Made by a program: the position numbers and the translations under genes. A DNA stretch of 64,000 nucleotides from Gemmobacter serpentinus (lineage in GTDB: Bacteria; Pseudomonadota; Alphaproteobacteria; Rhodobacterales; Rhodobacteraceae). The stretch covers positions 297,271-361,270 of the forward strand of contig NZ_WCHR01000005.1 of assembly GCF_008973825.1 (NCBI RefSeq), given 5' to 3'. The notes beneath the pieces were generated by a model, which had not been told where the DNA came from, ran no database searches, and saw nothing but the letters and a program-made list of their open reading frames with translations. This document shows positions 49,304 to 58,640 of the stretch, in pieces. Each line of letters starts with the position of its first letter. Position 1 is the first letter of the stretch.

Positions 49304-49996
49304 ATGGCAAGCCAGGAACAGCCCACCGTTCTGCTGGTCGAGGACGAACCCGCGCAACGCGAGGTGCTGGCCTATAACCTGGAGGCCGAGGGCTTTGCCG
49401 TTACCCAGGCGGCAGATGGCGAAGAGGCGATGATGCTGGTGGACGAAGCCGCCCCCGACATCATCATCCTTGACTGGATGATGCCCAATCTTTCGGGGAT
49501 CGAGGTCTGCCGGCGTTTGAAGATGCGGCCCGAAACCCGGGGCATCCCGATCATCCTGCTCTCGGCCCGCGCCGAAGAGGTGGATCGGGTCCGGGGCCTG
49601 GAAACCGGCGCGGATGATTATGTCATCAAGCCCTATTCGGTGCTGGAGCTGATGGCGCGGGCGCGGGCGCAATTGCGCCGGGTCCGCCCGTCAACCGCCG
49701 GTGTGGTGCTGGAGTTTGAGGATATCCGCCTTGATCCGGAAACCCACCGGGTGACCCGGCAGGGCAAGATGCTGAAGCTCGGCCCCACCGAGTTCCGGCT
49801 GCTGACCACCTTCATGGAAAAGCCCGGTCGGGTCTGGAGCCGCGAGGCCCTGCTGGACCGGGTCTGGGGGCGCGACATCTATGTCGATACCCGCACCGTG
49901 GATGTCCATATCGGACGGCTGCGCAAGGCGCTGTCGCAGCATGGCGGCGAAGACCCGCTGCGCACGGTGCGCGGCGCGGGCTATGCCCTTGGCTGA
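49304..49996 (+). CDS. phoB: Phosphate regulon response regulator PhoB
   Basis: 230 aa. Receiver domain with phospho-acceptor Asp57 (IIILDWMMPN) and Lys in VIKPYS; OmpR-type winged helix from about residue 130, with LGPTEFRLLTTFMEKPGRVW and DIYVDTRTVDVHIGRLRKAL. Starts 3 bp after phoU. No phoR kinase gene follows, so the partner sensor lies outside the window. Confidence 0.95.
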   Translation: MASQEQPTVLLVEDEPAQREVLAYNLEAEGFAVTQAADGEEAMMLVDEAAPDIIILDWMMPNLSGIEVCRRLKMRPETRGIPIILLSARAEEVDRVRGLETGADDYVIKPYSVLELMARARAQLRRVRPSTAGVVLEFEDIRLDPETHRVTRQGKMLKLGPTEFRLLTTFMEKPGRVWSREALLDRVWGRDIYVDTRTVDVHIGRLRKALSQHGGEDPLRTVRGAGYALG

Positions 49997-50026
49997 ACGA
50001 TCCCGGCAGGCCTGTTGAACGGAAAA

Positions 50027-50057
50027 CGGGGTGCCCGGCCATGGCGCGGGCACCCCG
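50027..50057. terminator. Terminator after phoB
   Basis: CGGGGTGCCC (50027-50036) pairs perfectly with GGGCACCCCG (50048-50057), loop 11 nt. Ends the pst-pho operon 30 bases after the phoB stop. Confidence 0.7.
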
Positions 50058-50154
50058 CTCATTTCAGGCCGGATCCGCCCGGCTTTGCGGATTGCCTTTC
50101 CCCTGCCCTGCGGCCACTCTGCCCGCATCGCAGGTCAAGCAGGGTGCGCGCAGG

Positions 50155-50958
50155 ATGCAGGATCTTTCCAACGATTACGCCAATGCGGATTTCATCGCCG
50201 GGGCGGCTGATTTTCCGCCGCGCTGGAAGGCGCAGGCCGCCGCATTCCGGGCCGGGCTTGGCGCGCGGGCGCGGCTGGATCTGGCCTATGGGTCGGAGGC
50301 GCGGCAGGCCCTTGATCTGTTCCTGCCCGACACCTCACCCAAGGGGCTGCTGGTCTTCGTGCATGGCGGCTATTGGCTCGCCTTTGGGCGGGAAGACTGG
50401 TCGCATCTGGCGGCGGGTGCGCTGGCGCGCGGATGGGCCTGCGCCATGCCTTCCTACACGCTGGCACCAAAGGCGCGGATCGGCGCCATGACGCATGAAA
50501 TCGCACAAGCCTGCCGTTTTGCTGCCAGCCTGCTGCCCGAAGGGCTGCCGATCGTGGTCACCGGCCATTCGGCGGGCGGGCATCTGTCGGCGCGCATGGC
50601 GTGCAGCGACATCACGCTGCCGGGCCTGTGCCGGGTCGTCCCGATCTCGCCGCTTTCGCTGCTGGCCCCGCTGATGCAGACCGGCATGAACGCCAATCTG
50701 CACCTTGACGCCGAAGAATGCGCGACGGAAAGTCCGGCGCTGCTGACCCGCCGCCCCGGGATCAGCGCCCATATCCATGTCGGCGGACAGGAGCGCCCGG
50801 CCTTTCTGTGGCAGGCGCGCAGCCTGTCGGAAGCCTGGGATTGTGGCTGGACCGTCGCGCCGGGTCGGCATCATTTCGATGTCGTGGAGGATCTGGCCGA
50901 TCCGGGCTCGGCGCTATGCGGCTTGCTGATTGACGCGGCAACACCCGCCGCAACATAG
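50155..50958 (+). CDS. Alpha/beta hydrolase, kynurenine formamidase-like
   Basis: 267 aa. Oxyanion-hole HGGYW near residue 66 and nucleophile elbow GHSAGGH near 140, with a late His in GRHHFDVVEDL; this is the HGGxW family that contains KynB-type arylformamidases and carboxylesterases. Residues 1-30 (NDYANADFIAGAADFPPRWK) match the N-terminus of such formamidases. No tryptophan genes adjoin, so the substrate is open. ATG at 50155 follows CAGG. Confidence 0.82.
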   Translation: MQDLSNDYANADFIAGAADFPPRWKAQAAAFRAGLGARARLDLAYGSEARQALDLFLPDTSPKGLLVFVHGGYWLAFGREDWSHLAAGALARGWACAMPSYTLAPKARIGAMTHEIAQACRFAASLLPEGLPIVVTGHSAGGHLSARMACSDITLPGLCRVVPISPLSLLAPLMQTGMNANLHLDAEECATESPALLTRRPGISAHIHVGGQERPAFLWQARSLSEAWDCGWTVAPGRHHFDVVEDLADPGSALCGLLIDAATPAAT

Positions 50959-51003
50959 TGCCGAAACACACCCTGAGATTGTCCTCGAAGCCCAGGTATC
51001 CCG

Positions 51004-52980
51004 TTGAAGAACATAGCCCTACCGCATTTCACCATCGACCAGATCGCCCGACAGCTGACCGATGACTTCTGGACCTATCAGGGCGAGACGCGCCGCGTCT
51101 TTCATCTGGGGGCCGACAAGGCGCTGACCTATGATCTGGGCACCCTCAGCCCCGATGAACGCTTTCTGGCCCGCAATGCGCTTCAGGCCTGGAGCGCGGC
51201 CAGCGGTATCCGCTTTGTCGAGGTCGGGCTGGACGTCCGGGCTCCGATTGTCGTGGAAAGTCGCGACCTTCCCGCCAGCCGCCAGACCCTGCAAGATCTG
51301 GCCGTGAACAGCGTCTTTGAGGGGCGGCTGAACGGAAGCCAGGACGAAGATTGGCTGCGGATCACCTTGAAGGCCGGCCAGACCTACACAATCACCGTGG
51401 ATGGCGTCGGTGCAGACGGCCTGCGCGATCCCTATCTGGCGATCTACGATGCCAAATCCGGCGATCCGATCCGATGGGATGATGACGGCGGCAATGGCAA
51501 TCATAGCGCGCTGACCTTCACGGCAGGGCGCAGCGGCACCTTCTATCTGGCCGTAGGCTCGGCCACAGACGGTCTGGATGGCGGCTATCGTGCAACCTTC
51601 CGTCAGGGCCGGGCTGCCGAACTGACCTTTACCAATGACCACCCCGAGGATGGGGCCTGGTCAACATCGGAAGTGATGCGCGGCCGCATCACCAGCTCGC
51701 TCATCAATGTGGAAAGCGACTGGAACGATGCGCCGGTTTCGCTCAATTCCTATTGGTTCCAGACCTATATCCATGAGGTCGGCCATGCGCTCGGCCTGGG
51801 TCACGGCGGCCATTACAATGGCGATGCCGATTGGCCCGATGATGCCCATTACGCCGAAGACAGCGTGATGATGACCATCATGTCCTATTTCTTTCAATCC
51901 GGTGACAGGTCGCAGGTGAACCCGAACTTCCGTGGCGATGCGGGATATGTCGTGACCCCGATGGCCGCCGATATCACCGCGATCCGCGACCTTTATGGTC
52001 TGAAGGCCAGCACGCATAAGGGCGATACCACTTACGGTCACAACAGCAATGTGGGTGGCTATCTGGAGCGTCTGTTCGATGCGATGTTCGATGACAGGCC
52101 CAGTCCCGGTCGGGTCTGGCAGGACAATAACATCCTGTTTACCATTCACGACAGCAGCGGCTATGACCGGCTTGATTTCTCCACCGTGGGCAAAAACCAG
52201 GTGATCCGGCTGGAGCCGGGCAGCTTTTCCTCGGTCGGGGGTTTCCGGCAGAACATGGGCATCGCCGAAGGCACGGTGATTGAAGCCGCCATTGCCGGGC
52301 GCGGCCATGACAAGATCTATGGGTCCGATCGCGACAACCATCTGTCAGGTGGGCCGGGCCGGGACACGCTGCAAGGCGGCGGCGGCAATGACACGTTGGT
52401 CGGCGGGCGCGGCAATGACCGGCTGATTGGCGGCAGCGGGCGAGACCTGGCCGATTATTCCGACGAACGCGCCAATATCGTGGTGGACCTTGTTTCCGGC
52501 AGGGCGCAGGTCGGGGGGCGCAATGGCAGCCGCGATACGATCCTCGGGATCGAGGATCTGCGCGGCGGGGGCGGCAACGATCTGCTCAAGGGCGACCTGC
52601 GCAACAATACCCTGCAAGGCTTTGGCGGCCATGACACCCTGCGTGGCAATGCGGGCAATGACATCCTGCAGGGCGGGCGCGGCAATGATCTGCTTTCGGG
52701 CGGCCCGGGCAATGACATCCTGCGGGGCGGGGCCGGGGCCGACAGGTTCGTGTTCGACGGTGGCCTTGACCGGATTACCGATTTCAACGCGCGCGAGAAG
52801 GACAGGATCGAGATTGACAGCGATCTATGGGGCGGTGGCCGCCGCAGCGTGCAAAGCCTGCTGGACGCGGCCAACGTGACCAGTTCTGGGATCGCGCTGA
52901 GTTTCGGCCGCGACAAGCTGCTGAGCATTGACGGTGTCGAGGCAGTCGCGGAACTGCAGGGCCATGTTTTCATCATCTGA
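51004..52980 (+). CDS. Secreted RTX zinc metalloprotease (M10-type) with an inserted PPC domain
   Basis: 658 aa. A serralysin-like N-terminal part (LSPDERFLARNALQAWSAAS, residues 48-67) is interrupted by a PPC beta-sandwich at about 97-200 (SQDEDWLRITLKAGQTYTIT). The zinc motif HEVGHALGLGH starts at residue 257, and the Met-turn TIMSYF follows. About 14 calcium-binding GGxGxDxLxG nonapeptides occupy roughly 438-585, with one spacer LADYSDERANIVVDLVSG. There is no signal peptide; the C-terminus (IDGVEAVAELQGHVFII) should be the type I secretion signal. No secretion genes adjoin. The start is TTG at 51004, as no ATG fits. Confidence 0.87.
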   Translation: MKNIALPHFTIDQIARQLTDDFWTYQGETRRVFHLGADKALTYDLGTLSPDERFLARNALQAWSAASGIRFVEVGLDVRAPIVVESRDLPASRQTLQDLAVNSVFEGRLNGSQDEDWLRITLKAGQTYTITVDGVGADGLRDPYLAIYDAKSGDPIRWDDDGGNGNHSALTFTAGRSGTFYLAVGSATDGLDGGYRATFRQGRAAELTFTNDHPEDGAWSTSEVMRGRITSSLINVESDWNDAPVSLNSYWFQTYIHEVGHALGLGHGGHYNGDADWPDDAHYAEDSVMMTIMSYFFQSGDRSQVNPNFRGDAGYVVTPMAADITAIRDLYGLKASTHKGDTTYGHNSNVGGYLERLFDAMFDDRPSPGRVWQDNNILFTIHDSSGYDRLDFSTVGKNQVIRLEPGSFSSVGGFRQNMGIAEGTVIEAAIAGRGHDKIYGSDRDNHLSGGPGRDTLQGGGGNDTLVGGRGNDRLIGGSGRDLADYSDERANIVVDLVSGRAQVGGRNGSRDTILGIEDLRGGGGNDLLKGDLRNNTLQGFGGHDTLRGNAGNDILQGGRGNDLLSGGPGNDILRGGAGADRFVFDGGLDRITDFNAREKDRIEIDSDLWGGGRRSVQSLLDAANVTSSGIALSFGRDKLLSIDGVEAVAELQGHVFII

Positions 52981-52999
52981 CCGGATCTTGATCTGACCG

Positions 53000-53033
53000 G
53001 GGCCTGACCGGGGCTTGCATCCCGGTCAGGCCC
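53000..53033. terminator. Bidirectional terminator between the convergent RTX genes
   Basis: GGGCCTGACCGGG (53000-53012), 8-nt loop, CCCGGTCAGGCCC (53021-53033): a perfect 13-bp stem, the strongest in the window. Confidence 0.8.
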
Positions 53034-53055
53034 AGGCCGGGCCGCAAGGTGCGGG

Positions 53056-56000
53056 TCAGATCAGATCGATGACGCGGTGCAAGGTGCTCAGGCTCGAGAT
53101 GCCGAGGATCTCGACCTCGCCCCGGCTGCCGAAATCCAGCGCGACATTATTGCCGCGATCCTCGCCCCAGCGGGTGACGATCTTCGTGACGCTCATGCCG
53201 CGCAGAAAGGGCAAGGCCGCGCGATCAAGCAACAATTCGTCGCCCTGGATCCGGCTGAAATCCAGGATCCGGTCGCGCCCGCCGGAATAGACGAAATCGT
53301 CGGCACCTGCGCCGCCGCGCAGCAGATCGTCGCCACGGCCGCCATCCAGCCGGTCACGGCCCGCCCCGCCTTCCAGCCGATCGCGCCCGGATCCGCCCAT
53401 CAGGCGGTCATCCCCGGCCCCGCCCTGCAAATGGTCGTGCCCATCGCCCCCACGCAGGGTGTCATTGCCGCCAAGCCCGCGCAACGTGTCATTGCCTCCC
53501 ATGCCCAGCAATGCGTTCTTGCCGCGATTGCCGACCAGCCGGTCGCCGCCCTCAGCACCTTGCAGCCCCTCGATCCCCTTCAGCAGATCGCGCCCCTGTC
53601 CGGTGACCTGCGGCCGACTGTGTTCCAGCGTGATGCGCAGCGCCGCCTTGCCAGTAAAGATCGCGATGTCAAACCCATCCCCGCCGTAAAGCCGGTCATT
53701 GCCCGCGCCGCCAGTCAGCTGGTCAGAGCCAGAGCCGCCATAGATCAGGTCATTGCCCTTGCCACCTGACAGTCGATCATTGCCGGCCTCGCCCCTCAGG
53801 CTGTCATTGCCATCTCCGCCGCGCAAGGCATCGCGCCCGCCCCCCCCCGTCAGGCGATCCTTGCCGCTGCCGCCGAACAGGCTGTCATTCCCGGTATCGC
53901 CCATAAGGGTGTCATTCCCGCCCAGACCCGTGATCCGGTCATGGCCCGCCCCGGCTTGCAGCCGGTTCGACTGGCCGTTGCCAGTGACCCGGTCATGACC
54001 GCTGCCGGTGGTCACCGCCTCGATCCCGATCAGAATGTCGGTGCCCGCGCCGGTCTGTTGCGGCGTGCTGCGGCGCAGATCGATGCGGGCCGCGGCGCGC
54101 CCGCCGAAAAACGCATGGTCGATGCCTGCCACGCCATCGATCCGGTCGTTCCCGTCCCCGGCATAAAGGCTGTCATTGCCCGCGCCCCCGAACAAGGTGT
54201 CATTCAACGCATCGCCATAGATCCGGTCATCGCCATCATCGCCCCAGAGCGTATTGGCCCCGGTGCCGCCAAAGATCAGGTCATGGCCTGCGCCGCCATA
54301 GATCTGATCGGCATCCGCATCGCCATGCAGGGTGTCATGGCCGGCATCGCCCAGCATCTGGTCCCGGCCCGCACCGCCATAGATCAGGTCATGATCGGCA
54401 AGCCCCAGCAGCCGGTCATTGCCCACCCCCCCATAAATCGTGTCGGCCCCGGCATCGCCCAGGACGGAATCGTCGCCATCATCGCCATAGAGACGGTCAT
54501 TGCCCGCACCACCGCGCAAAGTGTCGTTGTCTGCCTCGCCCTGCAGCAGATCATGGCCTTCGCCGCCTTCCAGCAGGTCTGCGCCCCGGGCCCCCAAAAG
54601 GCTGTCATTGCCTGCGCCGCCATAGGCGCGGTCATTGCCGCTGCCAAGCCAGATGCGGTTCGCGGCCGCATTGCCCGTCACCGTATCATTGCCCCACCCC
54701 GTCAGAACATTCTCGATCCAGAGCAGCAGATCAGTGCCATGACCCCCGGTATATTGCGCGCGGGTCCAGGCCAGATTGATCGCCACCGCGTGACGGCCAT
54801 CATAATTGGCGAGATCCACCCCGCCGCCGCCATTGAGCGTATCATTGCCGGGCCCGCCGATCAGGGTGTCATCGCCGGTATCCCCTTGCAGATTGTCATG
54901 GCCCGCCCCGCCCGACAGGCTGTCATTGCCGGCACCGCCATTCAGATAATTATGGCCATTACTGCCGATCAGCGTATCGCGCCCCTGCCCGCCGATGAAT
55001 CCTTCGATCCCGGTCAGCCGGTCGCCGGTCGCATCCCCCCCGCTGACGATGCCGCGCGACAGATCGATCCGGATCGCGGCGCTGGAACCCGCATAGCTTG
55101 CGATATCGGACCCGGCCCCGCCATAAAGCCTGTCTGCCCCCGGCCCGCCGATCAGCGTGTCATTGCCCGACCCGCCGAAAAGGCGGTCAGCGCCGCCCAA
55201 CCCCTCAAGCCGGTCATGGCCTTCCCGGCCCCAAAGATGGTTGACCCCGCTATTGCCGATCAGCACATCATTGAAGCGGCTGCCGCCCAGATGCTCGATG
55301 GAATTGAAGCGGTCCAGCCCCGAGGATCCGCCATGTGGCGCAGGGCTGGACAGGCTGGCGGTCACGCCGCGTGAAAGGCCCGCGTAATCCACCAGATCGG
55401 CACCAGCCCCGCCGATCAGCATATCGCCACTGTTGCGTGCCATGAAACTGTCATCGCCCGCGCCGCCGGTAACCGTTTCGCGCGCAGGAGCCTGCGGGGT
55501 GAAGGCGACACCGGCCACCGGATCGGGGTCGATCAGATGCCAGATGCCGAACAGCCGGGCGGTGGTGAACAACCCACGCGGCAGGTTCTGCCCGTCGGCG
55601 CTGTAGACAGTCAGAGCCTCGTCGCGCCAGCGGATCACGGTGGCACCGTTGCGCTCCACAATCGACAGGGCTTGGGCGGAATAGACCCGCCCCCAGCCCG
55701 ACAGATCGATCCGGTCGATCCCCGGCTCAAAATCGCGGATCACATCGGCCACGCCATCACGTCCCAGCACGAAGACATCCGCCCCTGCCCCGCCACACAG
55801 GGTATCGGCGCCCAGCCCGTCCAGCAGCACGTCATCGCCTGCGCCGCCGACCAGGGAATCGTCACCTGCTGCCCCCCATAGCAAATCATCCCCCGCCCCG
55901 CCGGTCAGCGTGTCCGCCCCGGCCCCGCCGCGCTGTTCGGCAACCGGGTCGCCCGGATCGAAGCGCAGCCGAAGCAGACCCGCGCGTTCGCCGCCAAGGA

Positions 56001-57030
56001 TCAGTTCGATCCGGCCGCCGACCACCACCGCTTCGATGGCCGTCAGATTGTCGATGGGCAGTGTCGCCGTGCCTTCGATCATGCCAGCCGCAATCAGCCG
56101 TCCGTCCGGCAACAGCATCAGCGCCTGCAATCCGCCATCGCCACCGCCCGCAAAGACAAAAACCCGACCGTTGACAACTGCGGTCGCCAAGGCCTCGACC
56201 CGTTGAAAACGGGTCTCCATCGTATCGATGATATGGTCGGTCACTCGCAAGACGCCGCTGCCTGACAGCTCCATCACCGAGACCGAGGATGTGCCGCTGC
56301 CGGCCGCGATCACCCATGTCTTGCCATGGGCCTGCACCACCTCCAGCGCCGATGGGGCCGCGATCCCCAACCCCGCCGAGGCCCCCAGCTTGGAAACGAC
56401 ACGGATCGCACCATCGTCGCCCAGCCCCCAGACCCGCAGGGAGTCCTCGACATTGGACAGGGTGATGACAAAGGTCCGCGCGCCGATATTGACCGATGCC
56501 ATGTCGCGCACATCCGCCATCTGCTCGCCCGCGCCGAACAGTTCACGCCCATCGGTGCTGAACAGGATGCCGGTGGCCGACAGGCGGCTGACCTCCAGCC
56601 GCCCGGTTTCCTTCACCGCAGAGATGACAAAGGTGGTGCCGTCGCGATCTGCCAGCGTATGGGCGGTGATGATCCCCGACGGCCCACGGCGATAGCTGAA
56701 CCCGGTGCCGATCACGCCATTGTCGATCAGTCCAAAGCCGCCGACATTGGCAGACCAGCCGCCGGTCCAGATCAACTGTGGCGTGCCGGTCGCCGTCACG
56801 ATGGACAAATGGGTGGCCGCGGGCAGGTGATTTGTCACCGCAAGTGTCTGACTGTCACGCAAGGCAAGCCCTGTCGCGGTCAACTCGAAGGCCAATATGC
56901 CGCCCCCCGCCCGCGTCGTGGTAAAGAGCTGCACCTTGCCCTCCACCACGCGTGAAACAATATCCGTCACCCCCGCAAGCAGCTGTGACGCAGCCGAGCG
57001 GAATACGCCCAAAGCGTTGAATTGGCCCAT
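53056..57030 (-). CDS. Giant RTX calcium-binding protein with N-terminal propeller-like domain
   Basis: 1324 aa. Residues 1-350 are short beta-rich repeats with hydrophobic WVIAAGSGTSSVSVMEL- and VFVFAGGGDGGLQALMLL-type strands, like a beta-propeller. Then come about 65 RTX nonapeptides (counted by eye) in blocks, separated by five spacers such as IASYAGSSAAIRIDLSRGIV ending in GIEGF/L. The C-terminus (LGISSLSTLHRVIDLI) is the likely type I secretion signal. Probably exported and folded by Ca2+; a surface, adhesion or biofilm role is inferred. ATG at 57030; a TTG at 57036 is also possible. Convergent with the RTX protease. Confidence 0.87.
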   Translation of the reverse strand: MGQFNALGVFRSAASQLLAGVTDIVSRVVEGKVQLFTTTRAGGGILAFELTATGLALRDSQTLAVTNHLPAATHLSIVTATGTPQLIWTGGWSANVGGFGLIDNGVIGTGFSYRRGPSGIITAHTLADRDGTTFVISAVKETGRLEVSRLSATGILFSTDGRELFGAGEQMADVRDMASVNIGARTFVITLSNVEDSLRVWGLGDDGAIRVVSKLGASAGLGIAAPSALEVVQAHGKTWVIAAGSGTSSVSVMELSGSGVLRVTDHIIDTMETRFQRVEALATAVVNGRVFVFAGGGDGGLQALMLLPDGRLIAAGMIEGTATLPIDNLTAIEAVVVGGRIELILGGERAGLLRLRFDPGDPVAEQRGGAGADTLTGGAGDDLLWGAAGDDSLVGGAGDDVLLDGLGADTLCGGAGADVFVLGRDGVADVIRDFEPGIDRIDLSGWGRVYSAQALSIVERNGATVIRWRDEALTVYSADGQNLPRGLFTTARLFGIWHLIDPDPVAGVAFTPQAPARETVTGGAGDDSFMARNSGDMLIGGAGADLVDYAGLSRGVTASLSSPAPHGGSSGLDRFNSIEHLGGSRFNDVLIGNSGVNHLWGREGHDRLEGLGGADRLFGGSGNDTLIGGPGADRLYGGAGSDIASYAGSSAAIRIDLSRGIVSGGDATGDRLTGIEGFIGGQGRDTLIGSNGHNYLNGGAGNDSLSGGAGHDNLQGDTGDDTLIGGPGNDTLNGGGGVDLANYDGRHAVAINLAWTRAQYTGGHGTDLLLWIENVLTGWGNDTVTGNAAANRIWLGSGNDRAYGGAGNDSLLGARGADLLEGGEGHDLLQGEADNDTLRGGAGNDRLYGDDGDDSVLGDAGADTIYGGVGNDRLLGLADHDLIYGGAGRDQMLGDAGHDTLHGDADADQIYGGAGHDLIFGGTGANTLWGDDGDDRIYGDALNDTLFGGAGNDSLYAGDGNDRIDGVAGIDHAFFGGRAAARIDLRRSTPQQTGAGTDILIGIEAVTTGSGHDRVTGNGQSNRLQAGAGHDRITGLGGNDTLMGDTGNDSLFGGSGKDRLTGGGGRDALRGGDGNDSLRGEAGNDRLSGGKGNDLIYGGSGSDQLTGGAGNDRLYGGDGFDIAIFTGKAALRITLEHSRPQVTGQGRDLLKGIEGLQGAEGGDRLVGNRGKNALLGMGGNDTLRGLGGNDTLRGGDGHDHLQGGAGDDRLMGGSGRDRLEGGAGRDRLDGGRGDDLLRGGAGADDFVYSGGRDRILDFSRIQGDELLLDRAALPFLRGMSVTKIVTRWGEDRGNNVALDFGSRGEVEILGISSLSTLHRVIDLI

Positions 57031-57181
57031 AGCCAAGCCCCAAACCCGAATTTACACCCGGGTTCAGGATGGCTGCGCCATGCTTGGCAGAGATTTAACG
57101 AACCATGGCAGGGCCGGTCAAAGCCATGGCAAGATCAAGGCATTCGCGCGCAATGCGCGCCTGCCCGATGGTCACGCGGCC

Positions 57182-58486
57182 TTAGCGCCCCACGCCTGCA
57201 TAGACCTCGAACCCGGCGGCAAGCGCCTGTTCGCGGTCATAGATATTGCGCAGGTCCGCCAAACGCGGATGCGCCATCTTGCGGGCCAGCTTGGACAGAT
57301 CCAGCGCGCGGAACTCGTTCCATTCGGTCAGGATCACCACCAGATCGGCACCATTGGCTGCGCCATAGGCGGTTTCGACCCATTTCGTGCCGGGCAACAG
57401 CGCCTCGCCCTCGTGGCGGCCCTGCGGATCGACCAATCGCACTTTGGCCCCCGCCCCAACCAGCGCGGGCACGATGGTCAACGAGGGCGCATCCCGCATG
57501 TCATCGGTATCCGGCTTGAAGGTCACGCCCAGCACGGCGATTGTCTTGTCGCGCAACACGCCATCGCAAAGATCCTCGATCTTGGCGATCATGCGATGCT
57601 TGATCTCGTCATTCACGCGGATCACAGTTTCGGTGATCTGCATCGGCACGGCATGGTCCTGGCCAATCCGGGCCAAAGCCTTGGTATCCTTCGGGAAACA
57701 GCTGCCGCCATAGCCCGGCCCGGCATGAAGAAATTTCGGGCCGATCCGGCCATCCATGCCGATGCCCTTGCTGACGGCCTTCACATCCGCGCCCACGCGT
57801 TCGCACAGCGCCGCAATCTCGTTGATGAAGGTGATCTTGGTCGCAAGAAAGGCATTGGCCGCGTATTTGATCATCTCGGCCGATTCCAGATTGGTATAAA
57901 CCACCGGGAAATCGCGCAGCGACAACGGGCGGTAAAGCTCTGCCATCACCTTCAGCGCGCGCTCGGTCTCGACCCCGATCACCACACGGTCTGGGCGCAT
58001 GAAGTCATCGATCGCGGCTCCTTCGCGCAGGAACTCCGGATTCGAGGCAACATCGAACGGCGTATCCCCCGCAGTGCGCGCCAAAGCTTCGGCGACCTTG
58101 CGATTGGTGCCGACCGGCACGGTCGATTTGGTGACAACGACCGCGTAATCTTCAAGGGCGGCACCGATCTCTTCGGCGGCGGCCATCACATAGCGAAGAT
58201 CGGCATGGCCATCGCCGCGCCGCGTCGGCGTGCCGACCGCGATGAAAACGGCGCTCGCACCGCGTACCGCCTCGGCCAGATCCTGCGTGAAGGACAACCG
58301 CCCCGCCGCGACATTGCGTGCAAGCACTTGGTCCAGGCCGGGTTCATAGATCGGCACCTGACCTGCGCGCAATTTTTCGACCTTGGCCGGGTCTTTGTCG
58401 ACACAGACCACCTCATGCCCGAAATCCGAGAAACAGACCCCGGAGACCAGCCCGACATAGCCTGTCCCGATCATCGCTATTTTCAT
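57182..58486 (-). CDS. ugd: UDP-glucose 6-dehydrogenase
   Basis: 434 aa. Oxidises UDP-glucose to UDP-glucuronate with two NAD+, feeding polysaccharide synthesis. Rossmann MIGTGYVGLVSGVCFSDFGH at the N-terminus, TKSTVPVGT, SNPEFLREG, and catalytic Cys263 in GGSCFPKD; UDP-binding C-domain with LGVTFKPDTDDMRDAPS. ATG at 58486 (MKIAMIG) is the natural start. It lies upstream of the giant RTX gene on the same strand, 151 bp apart. GDP-mannose dehydrogenase is an alternative but the motifs favour UDP-glucose. Confidence 0.93.
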   Translation of the reverse strand: MKIAMIGTGYVGLVSGVCFSDFGHEVVCVDKDPAKVEKLRAGQVPIYEPGLDQVLARNVAAGRLSFTQDLAEAVRGASAVFIAVGTPTRRGDGHADLRYVMAAAEEIGAALEDYAVVVTKSTVPVGTNRKVAEALARTAGDTPFDVASNPEFLREGAAIDDFMRPDRVVIGVETERALKVMAELYRPLSLRDFPVVYTNLESAEMIKYAANAFLATKITFINEIAALCERVGADVKAVSKGIGMDGRIGPKFLHAGPGYGGSCFPKDTKALARIGQDHAVPMQITETVIRVNDEIKHRMIAKIEDLCDGVLRDKTIAVLGVTFKPDTDDMRDAPSLTIVPALVGAGAKVRLVDPQGRHEGEALLPGTKWVETAYGAANGADLVVILTEWNEFRALDLSKLARKMAHPRLADLRNIYDREQALAAGFEVYAGVGR

Positions 58487-58593
58487 GTTCCTGCCCGTTT
58501 CGCGGCCTATCGCCGCCCTTGTGCCCGACATTTCTGAGCCGGGTTTGCTGCTGGAGACGCCCTTTTCGGATCGCCGCATCTGGTATGCCCGGT

Positions 58594-58608
58594 AATTCGG
58601 TTAGAATT
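58594..58608. promoter_or_regulatory. Inverted repeat upstream of ugd
   Basis: AATTC-GGTTA-GAATT, perfect 5-bp arms, in the AT-rich segment 108 bp before ugd. Possible operator or promoter part; weak on its own. Confidence 0.3.
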
Positions 58609-58613
58609 AAGAC

Positions 58614-58636
58614 ATTGTCGCCGCCTTGGCGACAAT
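58614..58636. terminator. Terminator between the EamA gene and ugd
   Basis: ATTGTCGCC (58614-58622), 5-nt loop, GGCGACAAT (58628-58636): perfect 9-bp stem followed by TT on the plus strand. On the minus strand it lies 4 bases after the EamA stop. Confidence 0.65.
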
Positions 58637-58640
58637 TTCC

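Noticed and set aside
53941..55374. 477-aa plus-strand open frame
   Set aside because: Antisense shadow of the RTX repeats; its repetitive Ala/Ile/Pro composition mirrors the real gene.
56897..58537. 546-aa plus-strand open frame
   Set aside because: Antisense of the RTX protein start and ugd, both with clear motifs on the other strand.
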